DNA of 64,000 nucleotides from Alisma plantago-aquatica (lineage: Eukaryota > Streptophyta > Magnoliopsida > Alismatales > Alismataceae), in the NCBI GenBank assembly GCA_963693085.1, contig OY856409.1, positions 658,732,591-658,796,590 of the forward strand, given 5' to 3'. Below are positions 1 to 9,650 of the stretch, piece after piece; the first letter of the stretch is position 1, and every line of letters starts with the position of its first letter. The position numbers and the translations under genes are program-made. The notes beneath the pieces were generated by a model. It saw only the letters and a list, made by a program, of their open reading frames with translations. It did no database searches and was not told the DNA's origin.

Positions 1-5
1 TTCTT

Positions 6-390
6 GTGATAGTACTCCAGTCGTGCTTCTTTTTGGATATCTCTTTGTGCATCTTGAATTTTGTTCAAGCTATTCTTGAATTTAAAGACAAGGCGAAGTT
101 CATACAGAAGCCTACTGAGGATACCCCTAAATGGAAACAGGGGAATAGCCAATTCAAAAGTTGGCTATGGAACAGTATGGAGCCAACTATTATCTATAAA
201 TACATGTTTTACAAGACTGTGAAAGAGTTGTGGGATGCTTCTCGACGTCACTACACGCAAGAAAAGAATGTGTTGCGGTTCTACAAATTTTGGAATAAGC
301 TCTTTGGTGAAAATCAGGAAGACAGGACTCTAAAGGAATATTATGACTCTATCGTTGGACAACAGTCTCAACAACTTGATTTCTTCTAGC
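6..390 (+). pseudogene. Copia gag N-terminal part (UBN2/DUF4219-like)
   Basis: The translation has the Copia capsid pattern: a tryptophan-rich stretch (WKQGNSQFKSWLWNSMEP), then KELWDASRRHYTQEKN and a region resembling the usual 'L..YY..L..W' segment. In functional elements this protein forms the virus-like particle around the RNA. The frame opens before the window and ends at a stop near 389, where the gag continues in another frame, so a frameshift has broken it. Confidence 0.75.
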
Positions 391-750
391 CTATCTCCTC
401 CCAGGATCAAACCAAAAAGTGTGCCAACCTCGTCACTGCCAAGTTTCTCAACGTGCCAATCAGGCCTATGCTCCAGTGCACAACATCATCCTAGCAGCCT
501 AGCAGGTAACAACTTCCCCACTTTGGATGATGTTTTCTCTCATCTTCAGCAATTTGATGTTCTTCTTCATTCAGCCAATCCACCAGATTCTCAGCTATCT
601 ATTAGAGCCGTTGCTCGTCGGTGTGGACATGGACGCCCTCGCAAGTGCACATTCTGTAACAAGTTGAGCCACCTTGAGGAAAAGTGCTACCAAAAGCATG
701 GTCATCCCTACAGGTGCAATCGTGGCACTAGTGCTGCACAAGTTGCCTAA
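343..750 (+). pseudogene. Copia gag C-terminal part with zinc knuckle
   Basis: This frame overlaps the previous one and holds a CCHC zinc knuckle at 646-686 (CTFCNKLSHLEEKC, spacing C-x2-C-x4-H-x4-C) preceded by a basic GRPRK stretch. Such knuckles bind retrotransposon RNA. The ATG at 343 is internal and is not a real start. It is the C-terminal end of the same gag, shifted in frame. Confidence 0.75.
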
Positions 751-1223
751 GGAACGAACACCCCGCCTGCCACCATCTAGTCAGCAGAGATGAGCAGCTT
801 CTCAACAAACACCTCAGTAAACCACGGAACTGGGGATTATGTGACCATGCAACCTGTTGCAACATCTTTGCCACATTTGGCTTCTAAGTAAGGTAATATC
901 GGGACCTCCATGCTAGCATTTAGTTCTCCCTAGATAGTCGATTTTGAGGCCACACCACATATGACAGGTATAAGACATCTTCTTCCATCAATTAAGTCCT
1001 ATATTCCAACTTCATTTGTCACTCTGCAAATGGATCCACGAAAATTGTCAAACAATGTCATAGTGTAACATTTCACCTAATCTTAAACTTACATTTGTGA
1101 ATTTTATTCTCAATTTTCCATTTAATTTGATGTCCACTGCTAAATTGATTGATGCCTTTACCTATAACGTAACATTCGGTAGTCATTATTTTGTGATGAA
1201 AGATTATTAGACTTTTACGACGA
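751..1223 (+). pseudogene. Copia protease remnant and degenerate linker
   Basis: Around 930-965 the translation reads IVDFEATPHMTG, matching the Copia aspartic protease motif (I-D-S-G-A-T-x-H-M-T-G) with the catalytic D-S-G changed to D-F-E. The rest up to 1223 is full of stops and only loosely recognisable. No other gene is seen in this stretch. Confidence 0.6.
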
Positions 1224-1993
1224 TTGGTTTGGGTTCTAGAGCAGGAAATTTGTATTATTTTGGTGATGGCATCCCTCAGTCTTCCTTTCTTGTGTGCACA
1301 CCTCTCCAACTACATCAGTGATATGGTCACCCCTCTCTTGAAAAGCTCAAGCACCCAGAACTATCTTTATCTAGTTTACAAAGTCTTCCATGTGATTTTT
1401 GTCAATTTGGGGAGCATCATTGGAGTTCTTTTCCTCGCAAAATTAGTTTATGTTCTAAAGTTGTTTATGATGTGATTCATAGTGACATATTGTGGTCCAT
1501 TTCGAACCATTAGATTTAACGGATTTCGATATTTCATTACCTTTATTGACGATTTCTCGCACATGATTCGGTTATATTTATTGAAATCTCATGATGAGAT
1601 GCTTGGTGTTTTTCAGTCTTTTCATAAAAGGATCTCAACGTTCAATTAGTCCATTAAAATCTTTCAACCCAATAATACTTTAGAAGATGTTTCAAGTTAG
1701 GTGTCCAATTTTTTCTCTAGCATTTGAACAATCCATCAACATTCTTGTGTCACACCCCACAACAAAATGGGGTTGTTGGACTTAAAAATCGTCATTTACT
1801 TAACATTTCTCGCATTCTTATCTTCCAAGCCAAATTATCTAACTTATGTTGGTCTGAGGTTGTCCTCACCTCCTACTACCTTGTCAATCCACAATCATCT
1901 TCCATTTTACAGAACAAGACACTTTTTTCACTTTTTTCCCACTGAGAAGACTTTTCACCTTCCTCTTCATGTTTTTGGGTGAACTGTCTTTGT
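1224..1993 (+). pseudogene. Copia integrase (pre-integrase zinc region and catalytic core), broken
   Basis: The pieces run in order: an HHCC-type pre-integrase region (CDFCQFGEHH near 1395-1430), the core start VIHSDI near 1470-1490, FIDDFSHM near 1540-1567, and TPQQNGV..LKNRHLL at about 1755-1800. The catalytic Glu expected after NGV is Gly. Stops at several points and at least three frame changes show it is dead. It ends near LPLHVFG at 1960-1980, just before the junction with the inverted Copia-2. Confidence 0.8.
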
Positions 1994-2924
1994 TCATAGT
2001 GTAGTAAAGCGAGTCTTTGAAAGCAGTTTTGTGAAGATGTCACCAACCTGATTTTCTATCCGGATATAAGGAATACAGATGCAACTTGATAGATAAGATT
2101 CCTGGACAGCAAAGTGGCAATGCACTTCTATATTCTTGGTGCGCTCATGACAAGTAGAATTGATGGCAATAAAAATGGAGGCTTTGTTGTCGTTGTCGCA
2201 GTACATTAGAATAGGGATTCGGGTCATAAATATCAAATTCATTAAGGAGTCCTTGGACCCACATCAGTTCACAAGTAGTATGAGCCAAGGCTCTATACTC
2301 TGCTTCGATGCTAGACCGAGCAACCACAGTCTGCTCCAACAAAGGTACAGTAGCCAGAGGTAGGTTTTCTATCACATCTACTACCGGCATAATCAAAGTC
2401 AGAATAACCAGTGAGTTTGTAGTCTCCATGTTATCGGTACAACAATCCTTTCCCTGGAGAATTCTTCCGATATTTAAGAATGTGATAGACAGCCTCCCAA
2501 TGATATTTTTGAGGTTTATCCAAATAACTACTGATAAGTCGTACAACAGAAGTAATGTCAGCTCTAGTGACAGTGAGATAGATCAGTTTACCAACCAATC
2601 TTCTACATTGGTGGTTATCAGGGTAAGGAGGTGAAGATTCATCGTCCCAATTTGTATTACGATCCAGAGGGATGCTAGCATGTTTAGTATCAATGTTTCT
2701 TTCAGAATATCTAGAACGTATTTGCACTATGAAAGACAGATGCCAAAAGAAGATAAGAAAACTTCAATCCCCAAGAAGTATTTGAGTTTTCCAAGATTAT
2801 TTGTAACAAAATGTTGTTCAAGATATCTTTTAGTAGCCTGAATACCTTCTTTATCACTACCAGAAAGAATTATGTCACCCACATACACAATAAGAATAAC
2901 AGGCCCAAAAGTGACTTTTCTTAT
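1994..2924 (-). pseudogene. Copia-2 reverse transcriptase C-terminal half and RNase H (third piece)
   Basis: Read on the minus strand from 2924 down, this is the Copia RT palm (LIVYVGDIILSGSD, where YVDD is now YVGD), LGKLKYFLGIEV, then RNase H (SSIEAEYRALAHTTCELMW) and the end motif HERTKNIEVHCHF...GDIFTKLL. It is the continuation of 5847-6157, from which it is separated by the 2.9 kb insertion. The loss of the second catalytic Asp and several frameshifts make it inactive. Homology stops at about 1994. Confidence 0.88.
2920..2924. repeat. Target-site duplication CTTAT (partner CTTAC at 5847-5851)
   Basis: The five bases left of the LTR are CTTAT; the five right of the other LTR are CTTAC. 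One mismatch is compatible with age. Joining the flanks restores the Copia-2 RT reading (..SIFV.. to KVTFGPVILIVYV), which independently supports the insertion. Confidence 0.8.
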
Positions 2925-3045
2925 TATTAGACAGTCTTGGCCCATTAGGGTTAGGTTGTGTCATGTACGCTTCTTTGTTCTCCTATATATAGGAGGAGGG
3001 TTTCTCTTATCTAAACAACAAGTAGCCGTCTTTCATTATCTGACA
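2925..3045 (+). repeat. 5' LTR of the non-autonomous Copia element, with internal deletion
   Basis: It begins TATTAGACAGTC and ends ATCTGACA. Compared with the 169 bp right LTR it lacks exactly 48 bp after AGACAGTC; GTCT occurs at both deletion ends, so the loss looks like a microhomology deletion. TATATATAGGAGGAGGG-like sequence in both copies includes a TATA-type box. Confidence 0.85.
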
Positions 3046-3060
3046 TGGTATCAAAGCAGT
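3046..3060 (+). promoter_or_regulatory. Primer-binding site (initiator Met tRNA type)
   Basis: TGGTATCAAAGCAGT follows the LTR end directly and matches the usual TGGTATCAGAGC, complementary to the 3' end of plant initiator tRNA-Met, with one change. Confidence 0.85.
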
Positions 3061-4179
3061 ACATGAGAAAATCCCTACATGAGAGAGAAAGAAAGTTACC
3101 ACCGCCTGGGGGCAGCTATAACCACTTCTTGGCTAGGCTGCCCGCTGGGCGCCTCCATTGATTTTATCCACCGACTCTGACTTGCCACTCTTTAGAAAGA
3201 TGTAGCTGCTTTTATTGCCTTGCCGCCCCCGACCATAGAAGGAGGGACTCCGTTCTCCGTGATGGATGTTGCTTGATTAGATCGATCATTGCCATAGTTC
3301 TCGTATCACCCTCCAGATCCTTGCTGCCGCTGAAGAAAAATAAGCCGCCAATCACCCCTCTATTGCGGCACCCACTCTGCCTTTTTTTACCTAAGAGGAA
3401 CGCTCCTTGAACTAAATCACCATTCCAAAAGGGTTGATATTGTCAGAAGAGTTGATATTTGACATGTTATCAGAGTAGTGATTAAAAAAACCCTAGTCCT
3501 AGAGGAGACAAAAAAAACTTGTTCCTCCTGCGGGCGGGCCGCCGCCGCCTTCTTGGCCTGGCTTGGCTGTCCATCGGGCATGTATCTATACTTTGAAGTG
3601 TCGCTGCTTTCTCCACCCTGCTGCCCCCCGGATCTTTCCCTACTGCTATTCGCCCCTGCCCTGCCTTCACTGCCGCCAACCATTGCCGTATCTAGCCCAA
3701 AGTCGACACCTCGTCCGTAGCAACCGCAAACCTATACCCCCGATTACTCCCGCACAGACCTAGCCACAAGCTACCCATTTGCATCGTGTTGTGCCGCACC
3801 TTCACCATCTCCCGTCAACAACTCGTCGATTTCAGCCCGATAACATTTTTCGGTAGCAGTTCATATCCACGCAACTGCTCCTCCCGTCTCCACTTTTGTT
3901 TTCCTTCGTAGCTGCACTCCACCGGCATCCGATAGGCCTTCCGGATGCTCTGTTGCACTCGCCATGCTAAACTCCGCCTCTTACTCCTGTTGCTGCTGCC
4001 GGATGTAGAGTTCGTGTATGGTGATTCCCACGTTTGCGGCATCAGCTCGTCCTACTATGGTATTGCTCATTTTCACCCTTCGCCGGCAAGGTTCTGGACT
4101 CCTTCCACATATTGAGAACGTCTAACGGTTTTTACTTGGCCCAACCTCCCAAGTTGGTGTCGTCCTCAATATTCAGTGT
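3061..4179 (+). other. GC-richer leader of the non-autonomous Copia element, no recognisable protein
   Basis: This stretch is markedly richer in C and G than the rest of the window. Open frames on both strands exist but look like by-products of composition; none resembles gag. At 3454-3473 there is a second LTR-end plus primer-like string (TTTGACATGTTATCAGAGTAG-like), suggesting an internal duplication or older nested remnant. A pyrimidine-rich stretch lies at 3520-3720. Confidence 0.5.
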
Positions 4180-4292
4180 TTGAAGGCTGAGTGTGAGCGT
4201 TGCATTGCCACTGACATCGCTCAGTGGAAGTTCGAACCACCAACTACTAATGCACCGTCATCGATGTCCCTGGTCGGCGTGACTTCATCGAG
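4180..4292 (+). pseudogene. Captured fragment of elongation factor 1-alpha (eEF1A), G domain
   Basis: The plus strand reads LKAECERCIATDIAQWKFE, then after a one-base loss near 4237, TTNY-stop-CTVIDVPGRRDFIE. This follows eEF1A from the switch I region (LKAERERGITIDIALWKFE) through the G3 motif (DAPGHRDFI), which bind GTP-Mg in the translation factor delivering aminoacyl-tRNA. Key changes are Gly to Cys in the GITID motif, His to Arg after DxPG, a stop and a frameshift. The match ends at once on both sides. It lies inside an LTR element in the element's own sense orientation, so it is a transduplicated exon piece and not a functional gene. Confidence 0.85.
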
Positions 4293-5668
4293 ACATAATT
4301 CTATTTTCGAAAGCAGACTAGAAAGCAGTCTGCAGTTCTCAAGATAATTTTATCAAGCACGATCAATGATCTACCTAGAGTTCTTACTCTTTGCTGATTG
4401 AATCTGGTTTGGAAATTATACTCATCCTACTTTCCTCTATGAAGACTTAGGGGTGTTCTGCGATGATTCTAGACTCATTGTGCAAGCATATTAATATCAA
4501 GAAGATATTAAGATATTGTTAAATTTGAAAGGATTTACCAGTCATATTAATTACTCTCTATAAAGATTTGTGCTTGATATTTCTTTTAAAATCATTGTAT
4601 ACCTTCCTTTTTTTTTCAGGGGCTCTGCCGCAGACCCCATGAGGGGCGGCCTCCCCTCAAACTTGCCCGCTAAGGGGCAGCGGGACCCCTAATTGGGGGG
4701 GGGGGGTGTGCCCACTAAATTTCTTGGCAGTGCTATAAATTTTATTTCTTTAGGGGGTGTTTCTTTGTCATTGTCCACCCCAAACACTCTTGGTTCTTTC
4801 TGTGGTTGGTGTGAGAGGGAGAAATAGAGGAGAGATGGGATGGAGGAGAGAAGAGGAAAATTATATTCTGCTACCATATATTTTTGTGGATCTTCGTGAA
4901 CTTCTTGAAGAATTTGTAGATTTCTACTATTGATACTTATTGCTATATGCTTCTTTGAGTACTTAATATCTGAAGCTTCATGTCTACACTTTCTTATTTA
5001 AGTTGATGGTCTTTTATCTGACTACGTCCAGTTTACTGTTGTTCGCCATCACTCTCTGATTTGTCTGTGCTTTGTTTGCACGTTGACATTGCATGCTCTT
5101 TGCGCATGTTGACCTTTTTACTTGTCTGTGTCTTGTTTGCACGCCGACTTTCTGCTTCTGCGTTCCAACACTCTCTGGCTCGTTCGTGCTCTGCTTCGCA
5201 CGTTCACCCGTCCGTACTTTATTTGTACGTTGACTACTACTACTACTGCAAACCAACACATTCTTGACTTTTCTACTGTGAACCGGCACTCTCTTGACTT
5301 TTCTATTGTGAACCAACACTCTCTGGACTGCGACAATAACGACTGTGATGAAGACTCTGATGCCTTGTTGTTGTTTACTACTGCTCTAGATGCCACATCC
5401 TTTTGATCAAGAAGCTTCTTCTGCCTATTTGCGACTTGCACCTGTAACTTGCAACATACTTCAAATTCAGATTCATCGTGCTTGCATATATTCTTTGGAT
5501 TATCTATTTGAGGGGGAGTGTTTGAGTGTTTGAGTGATGAGTGTTTTATTATAATATTGAGGGGGAGAAATTCTTGTATGGGCTTGGCTTATCTTTGTCT
5601 CTGCTTTTTAGTTACTTTGTATGTCTCTCTATTTGCAAGTTGATTTGGGATTCTCCCAACTTTAGCTT
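4293..5668 (+). other. Non-coding 3' interior of the non-autonomous Copia element
   Basis: There is no recognisable protein. A very GC-rich block at 4617-4710 contains repeated GGGGC/CCCC words and a run of 12 G at about 4695-4706. From 5060 to 5340 there are diverged tandem copies of a roughly 30 bp unit with TTGACTTTTCTA and CTGTGAACC words. TTGAGGGGGAG-like purine tracts recur near 5509 and 5555 before the true one at 5669, a habit of Copia 3' ends. Confidence 0.5.
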
Positions 5669-5677
5669 GAGGGGGAG
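5669..5677 (+). promoter_or_regulatory. Polypurine tract
   Basis: GAGGGGGAG lies directly before the right LTR and would prime plus-strand DNA synthesis. Confidence 0.85.
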
Positions 5678-5846
5678 TATTAGACAGTCTGTATGTTTAT
5701 GTTATTAAGTGTTTCGTAATATGGGCCCAAGTATGTCTTGGCCTATTAGGTTTAGGTTGTGTCATGTACGCTTCCTTGTTCTCCTATATATAGGAGCAGG
5801 GTTTCTCTTATCAAAATAACAAATAGCCGTCTTTTATTATCTGACA
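5678..5846 (+). repeat. 3' LTR of the non-autonomous Copia element
   Basis: This is the full 169 bp form, from TATTAGACAG to TTATCTGACA. It aligns with the left LTR except for the 48 bp missing there and scattered substitutions. Confidence 0.87.
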
Positions 5847-6157
5847 CTTACAAAAATAGAATGATCACAATGTGAGCGCTGAAAGTTTAATTTCAGGAGA
5901 ATTTGGCTTAATTTGTCAAACCACGCTCGCGAGCTGTTTTAGGCCATAAATCACTTTTCTGAGTCTGTGGACTTTGTACCACTCCCCCTGAGCAATAAAC
6001 CCAGGTGGTTGCTCTATATAGACTTCCTCATGAAAGTCTCCATATATAAAGCAATTTTTAACATCAAGTTGAAAAGGAGGCCAATCATTACTCACAACAA
6101 CATATATAAGCACCCAAACATAATTAAGCCTAGCACCAGAAGAAAAAGCTTCAAAAT
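5847..6157 (-). pseudogene. Copia-2 reverse transcriptase N-terminal part (second piece)
   Basis: On the minus strand it reads FSSGARLNYVWVLIYVVV, then NDWPPFQLDVKNCFIYGDF, EEVYIEQPPGF and, after a frameshift, WFDKLSQILLKLNFQRSHCD..SIFV: the fingers and palm start of Copia RT, including the first catalytic Asp (QLDVKN). The upstream half (KGYTQTYGVDYF) lies at 63320, on the other side of the 57 kb element; the downstream half lies at 2924 and below. Confidence 0.88.
6153..6157. repeat. Target-site duplication AAAAT of the 57 kb compound element (partner 63315-63319)
   Basis: AAAAT precedes the LTR end TGTGACGAC at 6158 and follows the LTR end GATGTTACA at 63314. The host RT reading frame resumes across the pair (GVDYF before, .EAFSSGARLN after), which confirms one insertion. 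Confidence 0.85.
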
Positions 6158-6618
6158 TGTGACGACACGATTACAAATCAAGCCATCACCAGTAATAATT
6201 GTGGAATAACCATATGCAGCGGAATTAATAAAAATTACTAAGAATTAAAACCATTTTGCACATAGATCCTCTTCCAGGAAAACTCTTACAAAAAGAACCA
6301 AAACTTTATATTTCATGGTTCATAATGTACACACATTGTACCAATTGTACCATCTCATCTCGAGAATCACAAGTACCAGTTGCTTTACTCAAACATATAC
6401 GACAACAACATAAAACCTCGAGGAAAACAAACTAAAATCTCAAGTCGTACATTAAAACCACTAAGAACTATCTCCCAAGAACCTGAGAGTACAGAGACGA
6501 CACATAGGACTTCTATCTACATAACATGACAGGCAGTATACTCGACCTGAGCTACTACTGCTGCCCCTGCTAATATTTCCCTTCTTCTACAGTCTGGTTT
6601 CTACTTCCTCTTCCGCGT

Positions 6619-6702
6619 CCACCTAAAAATTGTGGATCCCACGGGGTGAGACTATTGTCCCATGGAGAGATACAACTCTCTGCCAACATATTATTATCAC
6701 AA
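6619..6702 (-). promoter_or_regulatory. Conserved LTR segment, decayed copy
   Basis: This is the B-family version of a roughly 90 bp segment found in every LTR of the window (cacctaaaaattgtgg, then CCCACGGGGTGAGAC, GGAGAGATACAACTCTC). The GAGAG/CTCTC stem is kept, whereas the second stem has lost the AATTGAAAATT core. Confidence 0.6.
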
Positions 6703-7130
6703 GAAATAGTATAAAATTGAGCAGAGGATACCTTATGCAATTAGCAGGTATATTTACAGTACAAGACAGTAATATTGATACGATAGTTCAACTATTCATA
6801 ACAGAATTATAAATCATCTATTTGCTTTATAAGGAATATGAAGAACATGTATAACATCTATCAATTAAGATGTATAAAAGCAATAAGGCATCAACTAATG
6901 TTTTCCATATTTGATCCTTAAACAAATACACTACACGGCTGATTACATGTTCACATTCACATTTATGCCCAGAGGATATGAGGTGTATTGCTCATACTCC
7001 AATCGACCACTACTAAGTTCAAATTGGTACCATATAAGGTCCGTGAAAGAGCCAACTGTCAAGACCTCACCTGTCTTGGTCAGTACGAGATAACTTGGCA
7101 GGACATCTTGTGTCAACTGCAATTAGCTAT

Positions 7131-7448
7131 GTCGGGGTATAGCAACATCTTTGCTATAGAGTTACATCCGCAACATATACTCTCTTCGGGAAAAGACCAC
7201 TGAGATTTCCCAGATTATTTTTCATCAGGAAGTCCACTGAGCAATCTTGGTTTAGATTCATCAGGAAGTCCACTGAGCAACCTGATGTAGTTGGGGTATA
7301 GCAGTATCTTCGCTATAGAGTTACAGCCGCATCATATACTCTCTTCGGGATAAGACCATTGAGAATTCCCGGATTATTTTTCATTAGGAAGTCCACTGAG
7401 CGATATTGGTTTAGATTCATCAGGAAGTCCACTGAGCAACCTGATGTA
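7131..7448 (-). repeat. 159 bp tandem duplication within the B left LTR
   Basis: Copies at 7131-7289 and 7290-7448 start at gtcggggtatagca / gttggggtatagca and share ATCAGGAAGTCCACTGAGC. The other B LTR (46255-46420) has one copy, so the duplication happened in this LTR after integration. Short repeats of GGGGAGTCCACTGAGCACCC follow. Confidence 0.8.
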
Positions 7449-8319
7449 GTTGGGGAGTCCACTGAGCACCCCTATTTAGTTGGGGAGTCCACTGAGCACC
7501 CCAGTATAATAATTACATATTCAAAAATGTGTATATTGAGTTAAACTCGTTTCACCATTCAGCAAATCCTGACACTAAATGGATCTATGGTCTGGGAAAC
7601 TACATGGCATTTAACTTGATTAATTAAGTGTATTAAAGTATCTTTTAGCATTAATCAAGTTGCAAGCAAAAATTTATATCATATGCTACAAAGAAAGATA
7701 TACTATATTTATCAAGTACTTTCATGATTCTTTTGAACACATATAACACTTAGGATCTCAATCTCTTATCATCATCATGCTTGGGTATTCAAACCCTTAA
7801 TTCATCACTGAGTACTGTCACCACTTAGCAGGTAACCATTACCTCTAGGTCATCAGACCAAAATATTAATTCACATAGTTCACAAAGATCATTAAATCGG
7901 TATCATATAAACAACATAGCTCTTACTTAGCTATGCTCATTACCTCATGATACTTTCATGGTTAAGATATCAAATATATGCCATTACCATGCAATATAAA
8001 AGAAACACATTCTTCCCATTCATCACTTATCATTAAGATTTACTTTCATTAACCACTTAGGATTTTCAAGATCACATCATAAGGAATACATCCTAATTCT
8101 TATTCCATTCATACTAGGAGTATCACATATACTTGTTACATGTTTAACATCCAAATATTATTTTCTCTCTCGTCCTTACTAGTATGTTGATTCCACCATA
8201 CTTTGAATAAGTTGGCTCCATTCTTCTTTTAAGGTATGTTAGTTTACAATTATGAAATTACATTATAACACACAACATATATCACTTAGTTAAATACATT
8301 GGATTGAAGCATACCTTCC

Positions 8320-9100
8320 ATATCGGGTATCATGGTGTATATATGCTATCATATTGTGCTTGAGATACAACCTTCACATCACATCGTTTATCCATATCGG
8401 GAATGTGGTGTAAACACCTCATCATATCGTGTTTAGGGTGTATCCCCTTAACACCATATCGTGTATCCATCTCGGGTTGGCTATCACTTAGTTCTTATCA
8501 TCTCAAGTTAACATTATGCCATGTATGAGCTAGTTGCTTGACCTCATATCGGGTATATGGGTATATTTGGCACCATATCGTGTACAAGGTGTGCACCATA
8601 TCGGGCATCATGGTGTATGTCTCATCATGGTATCGTTTGAGAAGTGTATTCATAATACCATATCGGGTTCCTGTATTGGATTATCATATTGTGTTTCCAT
8701 GTGGGTTGATCATATCATGTTAGCATATGGATAGACCATTATGCTCATAACCTTTCATTCCTTCCAAGGTCAGTTCTATCATATATTTAAATGACAACTA
8801 GATATCAGGTTGAGCTCTACAACAATTCTTTACACATAAGGATAGGGGCATGGGTTCAAAGGCATATCAAGTTTCACTTCCTTATCTAGGGTTTTCTCAT
8901 CAAATTGGTTAGAGTGTACCATATCGTACAAGAAGTATAGACTTGACCTTATATCATGTATAAGGTGTAAGTAGGTACCTCCCATATCCTTCATAAGACA
9001 TGCCTCATATCGTTCATGAGGTATCACCCATATTCATATCAGGTTACCCTACATCTTGGGTTCCATATTGGGTTTAAGGTATTTCAACCTATGTCAGGTT
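8320..9100. repeat. Array of CATATCGGGT/CATATCGTGT words
   Basis: More than twenty degenerate copies of a word like ACCATATCGGGTATCATGG recur at irregular spacing of about 20-45 bp. A matching array is in the other B LTR (47285-48070). It is not seen in the LTRs of A, C or D. Confidence 0.75.
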
Positions 9101-9110
9101 GTACCATGGT

Positions 9111-9115
9111 GATGT
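9111..9115. repeat. Target-site duplication GATGT of element A (partner 26402-26406)
   Basis: GATGT lies at both outer ends. The sister LTR of B has the empty site (ggtgatttcaccatcatc near 48073) with one copy. Confidence 0.87.
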
Positions 9116-9560
9116 TGTGGCATACAACTCTCAAAAACATAATTAACTATTGCGGAAGCGTTCACTAAGCAGCAGATTACCAAAAATCACTAAAAATTAA
9201 AACCTTTTTATCAAGAGATCCATCAAAGGAAAACTTTCTCACATAGAACCAAAGTAACATAATTACATTCTTGTTCAAAGGTACATATTATGTATCATCT
9301 CCTTCTGAGAATTACAAACATTATCTGTCCTGTCAAGCTATACACATGCAGTATAAAAATCTCGAGGCACTGAGCCAAAATCTCAAAATCACTAACTATT
9401 ACTCCGAGGACCTGAGAGTACAGAGACGACACATAGGACTCTATTTACATCTATACAAGGCATAACAGCCAGTGTCTCCACCTGAGACTTCGCTGCTGCC
9501 CCTGCTGTTGTTGTTGCTGCCCTTCACCTACTGAAGGATTTCTGTCTCCTCGTCCGTGTC

Positions 9561-9650
9561 CACCTAAAAATGTGATTCCCACGGGGTAAGACAATTGTAA
9601 ATTGCCCCAGCGAGAGATATAACTCTCCGCCAGAAACATTATTATTGCAG
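9561..9650 (-). promoter_or_regulatory. Conserved 90 bp two-hairpin LTR segment (LTR1)
   Basis: It holds GACAATTGTAAATTG and GAGAGATATAACTCTC, two inverted repeats, between cacctaaaaatg and CCAGAAACATTATTATTGC. It is nearly the same in A, C and D LTRs, which differ elsewhere, so it is probably kept by selection. In transcript sense it lies about 400-450 bp before the PBS. Confidence 0.65.

Larger units (their letters stand above)
1..1993 (+). mobile_element. Ty1/Copia retrotransposon fragment, gag to integrase (Copia-1)
   Basis: Plus-strand remnants come in Copia order: gag, zinc knuckle, protease, integrase. No reverse transcriptase follows on this strand. Homology stops near 1985-2000, where a minus-strand Copia pol begins (its RNase H end). 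The left end lies outside the window. Several stops and frameshifts make it a dead copy. It is either an independent truncated element or the uninverted half of an element whose RT part was inverted. Confidence 0.88.
2925..5846 (+). mobile_element. Non-autonomous Copia-type LTR element carrying an EF1A fragment
   Basis: A 2.9 kb element has short LTRs (121 and 169 bp), a primer-binding site immediately after the left LTR and a GAGGGGGAG purine tract immediately before the right one, and a 5 bp target duplication. It sits inside the minus-strand RT of Copia-2. No protease, integrase or RT is seen within it, so it must have used enzymes from another Copia element. Its interior is GC-richer than the surroundings and holds host-derived sequence at 4180-4292. 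Confidence 0.88.
6158..9115 (-). repeat. Element B left (3') LTR, first part
   Basis: The LTR starts at TGTGACGACACG and is interrupted at 9115 by element A; it resumes at 26402. Without the insert it would be about 4.36 kb. It holds the conserved two-hairpin segment (6619-6702), a 159 bp tandem duplication (7131-7448), an AT-rich middle with no coding sign, and an array of CATATCGGGT-like words (8320-9100). TCACC at 7067-7071 is the uninterrupted form of the site where element C entered the other LTR. Confidence 0.83.

Noticed and set aside
3417..3763. Overlapping frames on both strands at 3417-3763 as genes
   Set aside because: GC-rich composition keeps several frames open at once; none resembles a known protein and they disagree with element gene order.
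6200..6320. Element B left LTR boundary at the TTGTGGAATAACC string near 6200
   Set aside because: This resembles the LTR ends of A by chance or old homology; the target duplication and RT continuity place the boundary at 6158.
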